From NCBI RefSeq assembly GCF_013409255.1, contig NZ_JACCAS010000002.1, positions 496,001 through 560,000 on the forward strand: DNA of 64,000 nucleotides, given 5' to 3'. Below the pieces are notes generated by a model that did no database searches, was not told where the DNA came from, and was given only the letters and a program-made list of their open reading frames with translations. Below, piece by piece: positions 1 through 8,323 of this stretch. How positions within the stretch are numbered: the stretch's first letter is position 1; the number at the start of each line of letters is the position of its first letter. Position numbers and translations under genes: made by a program. Source of the stretch: Paraburkholderia bryophila (GTDB taxonomy: Bacteria; Pseudomonadota; Gammaproteobacteria; Burkholderiales; Burkholderiaceae).

Positions 1-303
1 CGCGGCGCGGGACCTAACCGGTTGATGCGCAAACGTATCGGCGCGGCTTGCGTGATGGGGATTGCGATTGCGGGCATGCATTACACCGGTATGGCCGCGG
101 CGGATTTTCCGGTTGGGTCGATTTGCGGTGCGGCGGGTGGCGTCAAGCCTCAGTGGCTGGCGCTCGCGATCATTCCGTTGTCGATCGCGATTCTTATCGT
201 GACGTTGCTGCTTAGCCGGCTCGATGCGAGAGCGACGTTTCTGTCGAACTCGATTACGCGGTTGAATGAGCAGATCGATCGGATCCAGGGGCCGGCACGG
301 TAG
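1..303 (+). CDS. MHYT-domain membrane protein, C-terminal part
   Basis: The reading frame is open from base 1, so the 5' end lies outside the window. The visible ~100 residues contain the sequence GMHYTGMA, the hallmark of the MHYT integral-membrane sensor repeat. A hydrophobic segment (LALAIIPLSIAILIVTLLL) follows, then a short charged tail. MHYT repeats are thought to coordinate metal through Met, His and Tyr and to sense diatomic gases or redox state at the membrane. The protein ends soon after the last helix, so no GGDEF, EAL or kinase domain follows. It is therefore a stand-alone MHYT sensor, or its output domain lies N-terminal and unseen. The family call is secure; the ligand is unknown. 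Confidence 0.8.
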   Translation, partial: RGAGPNRLMRKRIGAACVMGIAIAGMHYTGMAAADFPVGSICGAAGGVKPQWLALAIIPLSIAILIVTLLLSRLDARATFLSNSITRLNEQIDRIQGPAR

Positions 304-327
304 GCCGCTTCAATCTCTACGCGACCC

Positions 328-771
328 TCATTGCGGTTGCCGCGCGTAGTAGATATCCCATTCGTCCTCCGCCTCTTTGACGAACCCATGCCGCTGATAA
401 AAGCGGTTTGAGTCGCTATCGCGGAGCGCGCCCAGCTTGACTTCAATGGAACGCGCGTCCGCATCGGCGAGGATCGTCTGCATCACCGTTGAGCCGATGC
501 CCTTTCCCTGGTGCTCAGGCATGACATAGAAATGCTCGAGCTTCAGATAGTCCTTTTCGGGCCGCGTTAAAACGAAGCCCACCGACACGCCGTCGATCAC
601 AATGAACTTGCACAGATCCGGTTCAAACGATGCGAGGAAACGGTCGCGTGCGCGCTGCGGGTCGAAGCGGCCAATCCGCTCCAGACTTTCTCTCATCGCG
701 GCGATGCGCATTTGAACCAGCGCGTCGGCGTCGCTGTGAGTCGTAGTCGCGAACGTCAAGTTCATTGTCAT
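328..771 (-). CDS. GNAT-family N-acetyltransferase
   Basis: The ~147-residue protein has the GNAT fold signature. A central strand reads FYVMPEHQGKGIGSTVM, which is motif A with the acetyl-CoA pyrophosphate loop Q-G-K-G-I-G. The C-terminal strand FYQRHGFV is typical of motif B. GNAT enzymes move an acetyl group from acetyl-CoA to an amine; the acceptor cannot be read from sequence. I chose the internal Met at 771 (MTMNLTF) because upstream residues look non-coding; Met at 765 is equally possible. It diverges from the flavin-binding protein gene at 865. The family is certain, the substrate unknown. Confidence 0.85.
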   Translation of the reverse strand: MTMNLTFATTTHSDADALVQMRIAAMRESLERIGRFDPQRARDRFLASFEPDLCKFIVIDGVSVGFVLTRPEKDYLKLEHFYVMPEHQGKGIGSTVMQTILADADARSIEVKLGALRDSDSNRFYQRHGFVKEAEDEWDIYYARQPQ

Positions 772-864
772 GGCTCTAAAAATTGCGTTATTCGTGGGTC
801 TACAAATCATGGCACGATTTTCTTATCGTGTGAGCCTTCCCGATTAAACGCACGGAGTTCCGCC

Positions 865-1560
865 ATGACCGCCCCCGAAGCCGCGCCGCCATCCGAGCGC
901 ACCCGCATTCGCCGCCTCGCGCAACGTGGACATTACGACCGCGCTACACTCCACGCGGTCATCGACGCCGCGTACGTGTGCCACGTCGCCTTCACCGACG
1001 ACCACGGCGTGCACTGCATCCCCACTGCGTGCTGGCGCGACGGCGACCATCTGTACATTCACGGCTCCAACGGCAGCCGCATGCTGAAGCTGGTCGCCAG
1101 TCGCGCGCAGGTTTGCGTGACGATCACGCACCTCGACGGCCTGGTGCTGGCGCGCTCGGCGTTCAACCATTCGATGAACTATCGCTCGGCGGTTATCTAC
1201 GGCGAATTCGACGTGGTAGCGGACGCGCTCAAGTCCGCGGCGCTCGATACGTTGATGGAGCACATCGCGCCGGGTCGTTCACGCGAGGCTCGTCCAGGCG
1301 ACGCCAACGAACTGGCCGCTACGACTATCCTGCGTATTCCGCTCGACGAAGCCGCGTGCAAGATCAGCAGCGGCGGCCCCGAAGATGACGAAGCCGATCT
1401 GAATCTGCCGGTTTGGGCCGGCGTGCTGCCGCTGGTGCTGCAACCGCAAATGCCCGTGGTCGTCGCCGCGCCGCGTGGCACGCCCGACTATGTGGAACGT
1501 TGGCAGAACGCTACGGTTCACCGCACGGCCGTTGACGCGCTGACGTCGACAACGTCCTGA
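865..1560 (+). CDS. Pyridoxamine 5'-phosphate oxidase-like flavin-binding protein
   Basis: The 231-residue protein fits the PNPOx-like split-barrel family (Pfam Pyridox_ox_2). It has an N-terminal R-x-x-x-RG-HYDRATLHAVIDAA segment, then HCIPTACWRDGDHLYIHGSNGSRML, where the strand-turn GSNGSR contacts FMN or haem in relatives. Members reduce or bind flavins, F420 or haem and include 5-nitroimidazole reductases. A longer frame runs upstream to 712, but residues before 865 are arginine-rich and antisense to the GNAT gene, so the ATG at 865 is preferred. No operon partner is visible: the gene to the right is convergent. The exact activity is unknown. Confidence 0.8.
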   Translation: MTAPEAAPPSERTRIRRLAQRGHYDRATLHAVIDAAYVCHVAFTDDHGVHCIPTACWRDGDHLYIHGSNGSRMLKLVASRAQVCVTITHLDGLVLARSAFNHSMNYRSAVIYGEFDVVADALKSAALDTLMEHIAPGRSREARPGDANELAATTILRIPLDEAACKISSGGPEDDEADLNLPVWAGVLPLVLQPQMPVVVAAPRGTPDYVERWQNATVHRTAVDALTSTTS

Positions 1561-1577
1561 GCGACGTGCGCGCTCGG

Positions 1578-2141
1578 TCACTCTGCGTGCTTCTGCTGGT
1601 TCAGTTCTTTGGACTGATCCGGCGAAGGCGCGGAGATCTGCTCGGTGCGTCGCTTCAACGCCTCGTTCATCTCGCGCATGCTGTCGACGGTGTCTTTCAA
1701 AACACCGGGAGTCAGGCGCCCAACGAGAACACCGGTGAATGTTTCGCCTTGAATAAAGCGTGTTCTGTTGCCCACCGGCTCAAGAACGAACCAATGCTCG
1801 CCGTCGAAGAGGCCAGGAAGCCAGACGTACCCCTTCCACCGCAACTCACGCTCCGGCCGAACGACAAGAATTCGCGGATGAAACACCATGGCGTCCGGCC
1901 CGGCTCCTTCGGCAAATTCAATTACGTTGCCTTCGTGAAGTTGTCCATCCAGCCGCGAAATCTCGGGATTCCACGCTGGGTAGTCGGCGGTTGCGGTGAG
2001 AACTTGCCAGACCGCTTGCGGCGAACTGTCGATCAACACGTCGGTTTCTATCGCGCCGTTCCGGTGCAGCGCGAATAACGCCAAGGCAACCAGAACAATG
2101 AGGCAAAGCGAACCGACGATAAAGCGTTTCAGCAGACTCAA
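1578..2141 (-). CDS. SRPBCC (START-like) protein with N-terminal membrane anchor
   Basis: The first ~25 residues are one hydrophobic helix (RFIVGSLCLIVLVALALFAL), an anchor or uncleaved signal. A polyketide cyclase/dehydrase-type SRPBCC domain follows: IETDVLIDSSPQAVWQVL, then DYPAWNPEI, the classic start of the helix-grip ligand pocket. The C-terminal ~25 residues are polar and probably disordered. Such proteins bind hydrophobic ligands; no enzymatic residues can be assigned. The gene starts 24 bp downstream of the broken CPBP gene on the same strand, so the two may be co-transcribed. Confidence 0.75.
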   Translation of the reverse strand: MSLLKRFIVGSLCLIVLVALALFALHRNGAIETDVLIDSSPQAVWQVLTATADYPAWNPEISRLDGQLHEGNVIEFAEGAGPDAMVFHPRILVVRPERELRWKGYVWLPGLFDGEHWFVLEPVGNRTRFIQGETFTGVLVGRLTPGVLKDTVDSMREMNEALKRRTEQISAPSPDQSKELNQQKHAE

Positions 2142-2165
2142 GATTGATTCCTCGACAGTTCCTCG

Positions 2166-2894
2166 TCACCCCGCTCCCAGCACAAACCCCATGATCGGCT
2201 GCAAAAAAACATGGGTGCTAACGTGCGCGGTTTCCGCAGTGACAAAACCATATCGCCAGTAGAGAAAGCCCCACAGAACGCCCGCCAGAATGAACCGCAC
2301 GACCACATACAGCAAAAAACCCAGTGTCAGGTTTGGCGGATAAAACGGCGCCTCGTTGATCAGCATCGGCACAGCCTGGGCAAGAATAATGGCGAACCAG
2401 TAAGCGGCATTCGGCAAACGCCCTTGCGAATCCCGCCAGACAAGTCCAAGAACTCATACCACCGTGGACATGAAAAACAGGCGGTAGAAGATGTTCTCAT
2501 TGAACGCGCGCAGCATGAAGTAAGTCAGGCGCGCAGGCAGCGTAGACCCGGAAAAATAGGCGACGTAACTCGAAGGCAACAAGCGCCGGAACACGACAAG
2601 ATCGACGAACGCAACATAGAGCGCGACGAGCAGGCCAATGCCAAAAGCGACTGCAAAAGGGTGACGAAGACCGTGAGCCGCCAGTTGAAGGCCACTACGC
2701 CGAGCACAATAAATCCCAACTACGCCGAGGGCAAGAAACAACGCGACGCGGGCCCACGGCATGCCGGCGGTAACGGCATCGAAAACCCTATCGAGCCCAG
2801 CCCGCGAAGCGATCAGCGCACCGACGCCCAGAAGCACGCCGGCCGGCAGCCAGTTCGAACGACGTGAGCGTTCGGGGAATGTCGACATACTCAT
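2166..2894 (-). pseudogene. CPBP-type intramembrane protease, interrupted by an in-frame TGA
   Basis: Two open segments lie in the same frame and are separated only by a TGA at 2456-2454. The first ends ...RAFNENIFYRLFFMSTVV; reading on after the stop gives VLGLVWRDSQGRLPNAAYWF and then a hydrophobic C-terminus. Together they make a ~240-residue multi-helix membrane protein. The motif ENIFYR resembles the EExxxR motif of CPBP (Abi/CAAX-like) proteases, with the first Glu changed to Asn or shifted. LINEAPFY and HVSTHVFLQPIMG resemble the later conserved segments, where His residues bind zinc. A single G-to-A change of a Trp codon (TGG to TGA) would explain the stop. The start is uncertain (Met at 2894 or 2888). 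Confidence 0.6.
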
Positions 2895-3009
2895 GGGCTT
2901 TCGGAAACCATGCAACACCTCGATAACGGTGAACCCTATTCGCCGCGAAATCCGCTAGGCCTGTTTGACTCGAACGTATTGAAACATTGAAACGCCTGCG
3001 TCACCAAGC

Positions 3010-3813
3010 TCAAGTTCCAGTCGACGTGTACTTGCGCACACCCCATTGCCAGGCCGCAAAACATACGGCCAGAAATACGAATCCCACCGCCGGCGCCAAC
3101 GGCAGGAACCAGTTCGGCGCACCCAGCGGATCGGGTTTATCAAGAATCGCCAGCACGGGGAAATAGGCAATGCACGCAATCGGCACAACGAAGATCAGAA
3201 AATTGCGAAACCACCCGGCATAGAGGCTCAGCGGAAATTGCGCGGCTTGCACGCCGCCATAGGTCACGACGTTGACCACCTCCAGGCTTTCGACTGTCCA
3301 GAACGCCAGCGTCGCTTGCAAGACCATCAGGCCGAAAAACAGCGCCGCGCCGCCGGCAATCGTCCAAAGCGCCAGGCCGACCGCCGCCCCGCTCCAGTGA
3401 AAATCGAGCGAGCGCGTCGCCACCCCCAGCACCACGAGCCCCTGAATCAGGCGGCCGATCACCCGCAGCCGGAAGTCATGCCCGATGAGTTGCAGCGTTG
3501 CCGTGCGTGGACGCAGCAACACGCGGTCGAAGTCGCCCGTCCGCACAAACTCGCTGCCGAACACGTCGAAGCCGCGGCTGATGAAATCGGCGATCGAGAA
3601 GCTGATGCTGACCATGCCGAAGAACATACAGATATCGCCGAAACGCCAGCCCTGCACGTCGCCGAATCGATCGAACAGCGCCCAGATTCCGCCGAGTTCG
3701 ATGACGGTCGTCAGGAATGCGCCAGCGCCCAGCAACAGACTGGAAGCCGGATATTGAAGCTGCGCGCGGATCGACGTGGCGAAGTAGCGTCGCAAAAGAT
3801 AAAGCGCGTTCAT
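3010..3813 (-). CDS. ABC-2 type exporter permease (DUF990-like), second subunit
   Basis: The 267-residue integral membrane protein has about six hydrophobic helices. Its pattern (LLRRYFATSIRAQLQYPASSLL near the N-terminus, an amphipathic GGIWALFDRFGDVQGW loop, then EFVRTGDFDRVLLRPR) is that of the ABC-2 family formerly DUF990. FDRVLLRPR is the cytoplasmic coupling region. A strong AGGAGG ribosome site precedes the ATG, and the start lies 4 bp after the stop of the other permease. It should form the heterodimeric channel of an exporter with the products of 3818-4645 and 4650-5630. Substrate unknown. Confidence 0.85.
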   Translation of the reverse strand: MNALYLLRRYFATSIRAQLQYPASSLLLGAGAFLTTVIELGGIWALFDRFGDVQGWRFGDICMFFGMVSISFSIADFISRGFDVFGSEFVRTGDFDRVLLRPRTATLQLIGHDFRLRVIGRLIQGLVVLGVATRSLDFHWSGAAVGLALWTIAGGAALFFGLMVLQATLAFWTVESLEVVNVVTYGGVQAAQFPLSLYAGWFRNFLIFVVPIACIAYFPVLAILDKPDPLGAPNWFLPLAPAVGFVFLAVCFAAWQWGVRKYTSTGT

Positions 3814-3817
3814 CGCC

Positions 3818-4645
3818 TCAACCTCCTTGCACTTCGAGCCGGGCCATCACGCCGCCGATTCCCTTGCGACCCACCGCGACGAAGACCAACGTCCAGAAAG
3901 CCTGCAAGGCCAGTCCGCCCCACGCAGCGGCGCCGTTAAGCGTGCCGATGTAGATCCGCGTAGGAATATCGAGCATCCCGGCGAATGGCTGCGCGATCAG
4001 AAACGGCTGCGCCCAGTCGGGAAACAAACCCAGCGGCAGCAGATTGCCGGAGAACAGGATGACGAAAGCCGGCGCCAGCGTGTTGATTCCGCGATCGGTC
4101 AGCGTCGCTGTGATGCAAAGGTTGAGCAGCATGGTGAAGGCTGCGCCCAGCAGGATCATCAGCAACAGCGAGATCGCGAACAACCCCGCCTGCACGGCAT
4201 CCGCCGGCGCGCGCCATGACCACTCGCCCAAGCCGATCAGCGGCAGCACGACGGCGGCCGCCACGAACATCAGCGCGGCTCGGGGCAATGCCCGCGCGCT
4301 CATCCACGCCACGGCACGGATGAACCACCAGACGTAGGTATCGACCGGCCGCAGACGGTCGTAGCTCACCGCACCGGTACGCACGGCCGCCGCAACGTCC
4401 GGATCGCCGCCCCACGGTTGCAGCGTCAGCAGCGCCTGTCCGAGCCAGGTGTAGGTCACCACTTGCGCCAGGGTCATCGGCGCGTGAGCCTGCATCGAGT
4501 GGTGATAGAACGCCGTATAGACCATGACCTTCAGCCCGCCCCACCAGCACTGCGTGGTAAATCCAGCCAGCGCCGCAGCGCGGTACTGCAGCATGGTCTT
4601 GAAGCGCGCGACGAAAGCGGCGACGTAGGGACGAAGAGCGTTCAT
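3818..4645 (-). CDS. ABC-2 type exporter permease, first subunit
   Basis: The 275-residue membrane protein starts MNALRPYVAAFVARFKTMLQY, like its neighbour, and shares the YDRLRPVDTYVWWFIRAVAW coupling segment typical of these ABC-2 permeases. I chose the ATG at 4645 over a longer frame to 4738 because the extension is a serine/arginine-rich antisense shadow of the ATPase 3' end. The ATG lies 4 bp downstream of the ATPase stop, indicating translational coupling. With the second permease it should form an efflux channel for an unknown, probably amphiphilic, molecule. Confidence 0.85.
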   Translation of the reverse strand: MNALRPYVAAFVARFKTMLQYRAAALAGFTTQCWWGGLKVMVYTAFYHHSMQAHAPMTLAQVVTYTWLGQALLTLQPWGGDPDVAAAVRTGAVSYDRLRPVDTYVWWFIRAVAWMSARALPRAALMFVAAAVVLPLIGLGEWSWRAPADAVQAGLFAISLLLMILLGAAFTMLLNLCITATLTDRGINTLAPAFVILFSGNLLPLGLFPDWAQPFLIAQPFAGMLDIPTRIYIGTLNGAAAWGGLALQAFWTLVFVAVGRKGIGGVMARLEVQGG

Positions 4646-4649
4646 CGGA

Positions 4650-5630
4650 TCAGGCTTCGGCTGCGCCGTGCAAACGGTAGAAATGGGCGATGACCTCCTC
4701 GATCGCCGGCTGCTCGACGCGAATGTCCTCGACCGCATGGTCGGCCGCGATGCGCGCGATCAGCGCCGGCGCGCCGACGACACGAGGATCGAAGGCGAGC
4801 TCCGCCGTGCGGCCTTCGCGCCGCAGCGTCTGCGCACCGTCGATGCTCAGCTCGGGCGCGTCGCCGACGAAATCGACCAGGAGCCGGCGATCGGCCAGCA
4901 CGCCGGTGCGCAACGCGTCGAACGGCTGGTCGGCCAGTACCCGGCCATGACCAATGACGATCACGCGCTGCGCGAGCGCCTCGATGTCGTGCATGTCGTG
5001 AGTGGTCAGCAACACGGTGACGCCGCGCTCGCGGTTCAACGTCTTGACGAATTCGCGCACCGCCAGTTTCGAAGGTGCGTCGAGTCCGATCGTCGGCTCG
5101 TCGAGGAAAAGGATCGGCGGCGCATGCAGCAATGCGGCGGCGATTTCAGCGCGCATTCGCTGGCCCAGCGAGAGCTGGCGCACCGGCTGATCGAGCAGGC
5201 GCTCGAGGCGCAGCAACGCGACGAGTTCGTCACGCGTACGCCGGTAGGCTGCGGGTTCCACACGATAGATGTCGCGCAGCAGATCGAAGCCGTCGATCAC
5301 CGGCAAGTCCCACCATAGCTGACTGCGTTGGCCGAACACCGCCCCAATGCGCGCGACGTGAGCGATACGGTTGTCGAAAGGCACGCGGCCTTCGATCACG
5401 ACCTTGCCGGCCGTGGGTCGCAGAATACCGGACAGAATCTTGATGGTCGTCGATTTGCCCGCGCCGTTAGGGCCGATAAACCCCAGCAGTTCGCCGCGTT
5501 GCAGACTGAAGCTGACATCCGTGAGTGCTTCTACTTCGCGCCAGCGTCGGCGAAATATGCTGAGCATGCCGGGCTGGCGTTCCGCGATGCGGTAGGTTTT
5601 GGCGAGGCCTTCAACTACGATCTGGGACAT
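4650..5630 (-). CDS. ABC exporter ATP-binding protein
   Basis: The 326-residue protein has all ATPase motifs: Walker A GPNGAGKST (about residues 53-61), signature LSLGQRMRAE (about 155), Walker B ILFLDEPTIGLD (about 175) and the switch His in LLTTHDMHDIE. The long insert before Walker A (SIFRRRWREVEALTDVSF) and the ~90-residue C-terminal domain are typical of DUF990-linked ATPases. The start is the Met of MSQIVVEGLAKTYR, preceded by AGGATCGC; upstream codons are poorly conserved in character. It is the first gene of a three-gene operon and powers export through the two downstream permeases. Confidence 0.9.
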   Translation of the reverse strand: MSQIVVEGLAKTYRIAERQPGMLSIFRRRWREVEALTDVSFSLQRGELLGFIGPNGAGKSTTIKILSGILRPTAGKVVIEGRVPFDNRIAHVARIGAVFGQRSQLWWDLPVIDGFDLLRDIYRVEPAAYRRTRDELVALLRLERLLDQPVRQLSLGQRMRAEIAAALLHAPPILFLDEPTIGLDAPSKLAVREFVKTLNRERGVTVLLTTHDMHDIEALAQRVIVIGHGRVLADQPFDALRTGVLADRRLLVDFVGDAPELSIDGAQTLRREGRTAELAFDPRVVGAPALIARIAADHAVEDIRVEQPAIEEVIAHFYRLHGAAEA

Positions 5631-5693
5631 GCGATCCTCGCTGATTGATTGCGTTGTCGATTTATTGCGTTGCCCAGTCAATGCACGGCCGAG

Positions 5694-7001
5694 TCATTGA
5701 CTACTAGCTGTAACGCCCCCGCCGCACCCCCGCTCCACGCCTCGCCAGAACTCGTCCGCCTCCTTGCCCAGCGACGTGCCGCTGCCGCCCACCTTCGCCG
5801 TCGCGTTGGCCGCAGTCTGCACCATTACCAACTTCCGCTGCGGGTCGACGAAGATCATTTGCCCATAGACACCCAGCATCGCGAAGCGTCGCTGCTCACC
5901 GGGAAACAGCCAGAACTGGTAGCCGTAGCCATAGTACGGTGCGGCATTATGCGGCCGGAACGCTTCAGGTACACGATGCCAGTCGGTGGCGTTGAGCAGA
6001 TAGTCGAGCGGAATGATCTGCCGGTGTTGCGGGTCGTCCGGCCGCACGCCGTCGTTGGCCAGCACCACGGCCAGACGCGCGTAATCGGCGAGCGTGGCAT
6101 TGAAGCCGGCGCTCGCACGTTCCTGCCCAAATCTGTCGGCCCGCCACAGCGCCGAGGTTGCCGCACCAATCGGCTGCCACAAGCGCGACGTGAGGTAGTC
6201 GCTCAAGCTCATGCCGGTCGCCCCATGCAACACCAGCCCGAGCATATCGGTCTGCGGACTCGCGTAAGAAAACCGCGTGCCCTGCGGCGCGGCACGCTTC
6301 GTTACGGTTCGTGCGGCGGCCTCTTGACCGTCGCGAGTGGCGACTTTGCCGTAGTGGGCCGCGTCGTCGGCGCCGTTATAGATTTCCGTGAATTTCGCGC
6401 CCGAGGCCATACGCAGCAGGTTGCGGATCGTGGTTGCTCCATACAGCGTGCCCGCCAGCCCGGGCGCGTAGACGTCGGCGCGTTCGTCGAGCGAATGAAT
6501 CTTGCCTTCTCGCAGCGCAATGCCGATACCTAGCGACGTGATCGACTTGACCATCGAGTTGGACAGAAACCGGTCGCCGGGACCCCGATCGTACTGATAG
6601 CGCTCAACCTGAATCACGCCATCTTTCACGATCATCAAACCCATGATGCGTTGCCGAGACAGATAGTCGTCGACGTTCAGATTCCGGGCGTCGACGCTAT
6701 CCCAGCAGATGGCCGGCTCATGCGCGGCTTTGGGCAACACCATAGGTTCGCCGGCGGGTGGAAGGCGATGAGCCTCGCCGCCGAATATATTGGGAATCTC
6801 GCCTTGATGGCTGAATGAGCCGACGCGCACCGTTTCGTCATAGAACCAGTTTTCGGCATTGCCTACCGGGTATCCCAACGCTTTGCCGAGCTTGTCCTCG
6901 TCGGGAGCGGCGATCGCCGGGCCTGCGCTTGCCAGCAGAAACGAACTGAGTACAAGAAATTTGCCAATGACCATAAGTCGCGAGAGACGGTTCAGGTCCA
7001 T
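5694..7001 (-). CDS. Secreted serine hydrolase, beta-lactamase/esterase (class C-like) family
   Basis: The 435-residue protein has a Sec signal peptide (KFLVLSSFLLASAGPAIAA). The serine-hydrolase fold is marked by S-M-V-K at residues 149-152 (nucleophile and general base) and Y-A-S at 245-247, matching the YxN/YAS element of class C-like esterases. Members hydrolyse esters, amides or D-amino-acid peptides in the periplasm; few are true beta-lactamases. It lies 63 bp upstream of the ABC exporter operon on the same strand and could share its transcript. Substrate unknown. Confidence 0.85.
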   Translation of the reverse strand: MDLNRLSRLMVIGKFLVLSSFLLASAGPAIAAPDEDKLGKALGYPVGNAENWFYDETVRVGSFSHQGEIPNIFGGEAHRLPPAGEPMVLPKAAHEPAICWDSVDARNLNVDDYLSRQRIMGLMIVKDGVIQVERYQYDRGPGDRFLSNSMVKSITSLGIGIALREGKIHSLDERADVYAPGLAGTLYGATTIRNLLRMASGAKFTEIYNGADDAAHYGKVATRDGQEAAARTVTKRAAPQGTRFSYASPQTDMLGLVLHGATGMSLSDYLTSRLWQPIGAATSALWRADRFGQERASAGFNATLADYARLAVVLANDGVRPDDPQHRQIIPLDYLLNATDWHRVPEAFRPHNAAPYYGYGYQFWLFPGEQRRFAMLGVYGQMIFVDPQRKLVMVQTAANATAKVGGSGTSLGKEADEFWRGVERGCGGGVTASSQ

Positions 7002-7222
7002 CGCATTCTAGAGAACTGAACGCGCATTTTGATTAAACGAAATTCAGCTTTACAACTTTGCTACGCGCGGCCAGCCACACTTCCGCCAGCCTGTATGATG
7101 GCGGCTCCGCGCCGGACCGCATACCCAGGCGGCTCGCTTGGCTCGCGACCAGCACCGCGACCACCGCCACCGCCACCGCGCGCCAACGCATTTCATTCAC
7201 CATGACCAGGAGGAAGACCGCC

Positions 7223-7543
7223 ATGACGGCCGCCACGCAATTCGATCAAGTTTCCGTTATCAAACGAGCCAACGTCTACTTCGACGGCAAGTGTGTCTCG
7301 CATACCGTTCTGTTCGCCGACGGCACGCGCAAAACGCTCGGCGTGATTCTGCCGGGCACGCTGAACTTCGGCACCGACGCGCCGGAACTCATGGAAGTGC
7401 AAGCGGGCCAATGCCGCATCCGTCTCGAGGGCAGCGACACGTGGCAGACGTATAGCGCGGGCGAATCGTTCTCGGTGCCGGGCAAGAGCCTCTTCGATAT
7501 CGACGTGGTCGACACGCTCGACTACGTTTGCAGCTATCTGTAA
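7223..7543 (+). CDS. ppnP: Pyrimidine/purine nucleoside phosphorylase PpnP
   Basis: The 106-residue single-domain cupin matches PpnP (formerly DUF1255) in length and sequence: [21 protein letters not shown] at the N-terminus, [22 protein letters not shown] in the middle, and [20 protein letters not shown] near the end. The enzyme cleaves nucleosides with phosphate to a free base and ribose-1-phosphate in the cytosol. The start at 7223 is fixed by an AGGAGG site at 7208-7213; a longer frame from 7058 lacks a ribosome site. It is transcribed away from the serine hydrolase gene. Confidence 0.93.
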   Translation: MTAATQFDQVSVIKRANVYFDGKCVSHTVLFADGTRKTLGVILPGTLNFGTDAPELMEVQAGQCRIRLEGSDTWQTYSAGESFSVPGKSLFDIDVVDTLDYVCSYL

Positions 7544-7550
7544 ATGAAAT

Positions 7551-7587
7551 GGCGACGACGCGCGGACATAGACCGCCCGTCGTCGCC
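7551..7587 (+). terminator. Stem-loop downstream of ppnP
   Basis: A 10-bp perfect inverted repeat, GGCGACGACG at 7551-7560 and CGTCGTCGCC at 7578-7587, lies 8 bp after the ppnP stop. There is no clear U-tract, so it may act as a 3'-end stabilising hairpin rather than an intrinsic terminator. Confidence 0.45.
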
Positions 7588-7720
7588 CGCGAATGGCCAC
7601 CCGCATCTCGGTGAAAGCGATTGACGTCGGCGACTTCGCAGCCGGACAATTACCCCCCCTTGCGGTCGTTTTACGACGGCGGCAAGACGGTGTTTTGCGT
7701 GCCTCCACATGGAGATTCGT

Positions 7721-8323
7721 ATGAGCTATCACCTGGAAGGGCGTCTACTCGAGGTGTGCAATTGCAAAGTCCTCTGCCCCTGCTGGATCGGCGAGGACCC
7801 CGACAACGAAACCTGCGACACCATCGTCGCATGGCACATCGACCAAGGAACGGTTGAAGGCGTGGATGTCGGCGGCAACACCATCGCGGCCGTCGCGCAT
7901 GTCCCCGGCAATATCCTGCAAGGCAACTGGACCGCCGCGATCTTTATCGGCGATCAGGCGTCGCCGGAGCAGGAAGCCGCGCTGTTGAAGGTCTACACCG
8001 GCCAGGCCGGTGGCCCGGTCGCCGACCTGGCCAAACTGATCGGCCAGGTGGTATCCGTGGAGCGCGCGCCGATCCGCTTTACCGTGGTCGCGGGCAAAGG
8101 CGAACTCGAGATCGGCACGAACTACTACGCGGAACTCGAGCCCTACTCGGGGGCAACCGGCAACCAAACTACCCTCTCCGACACCGTGTTTTCCACCGTG
8201 CCGGGCGCGCCGGTATTCGTAGGCAAGGCGCCCACCTATCGATCGAAAAACGCGGCGCTCGGCATCGACCTCAATATCAAGAACCATAACGCGCTGCAGA
8301 GTACCTTCGTCTTCGACGCATGA
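7721..8323 (+). CDS. DUF1326 domain protein
   Basis: The ~200-residue protein opens with the DUF1326 signature: YHLEGRLLEVCNC, then CPCWIGEDPDNETCD, a cysteine cluster likely to bind metal or form disulphides, and later IAAVAHVPGNILQGNW. The function of DUF1326 is unknown. Its 3' end overlaps the DUF2182 gene by 4 bp (ATGA), and DUF1326 and DUF2182 genes are often paired, suggesting a joint membrane-linked metal or redox role. Met at 7721 is preferred over 7709 because GGAG lies just upstream of it. Confidence 0.85.
   Translation: MSYHLEGRLLEVCNCKVLCPCWIGEDPDNETCDTIVAWHIDQGTVEGVDVGGNTIAAVAHVPGNILQGNWTAAIFIGDQASPEQEAALLKVYTGQAGGPVADLAKLIGQVVSVERAPIRFTVVAGKGELEIGTNYYAELEPYSGATGNQTTLSDTVFSTVPGAPVFVGKAPTYRSKNAALGIDLNIKNHNALQSTFVFDA

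Noticed and set aside
2454-2456. TGA as a selenocysteine codon in the CPBP-like gene
   Set aside because: No SECIS-like hairpin was seen right after the codon, and Cys or Sec is not known in this family at that place; a Trp-to-stop change is simpler.
3046-3939. Plus-strand ORFs of up to 297 codons over the ABC permease genes
   Set aside because: Gln/Arg-rich antisense shadows of the two permeases with no domain.
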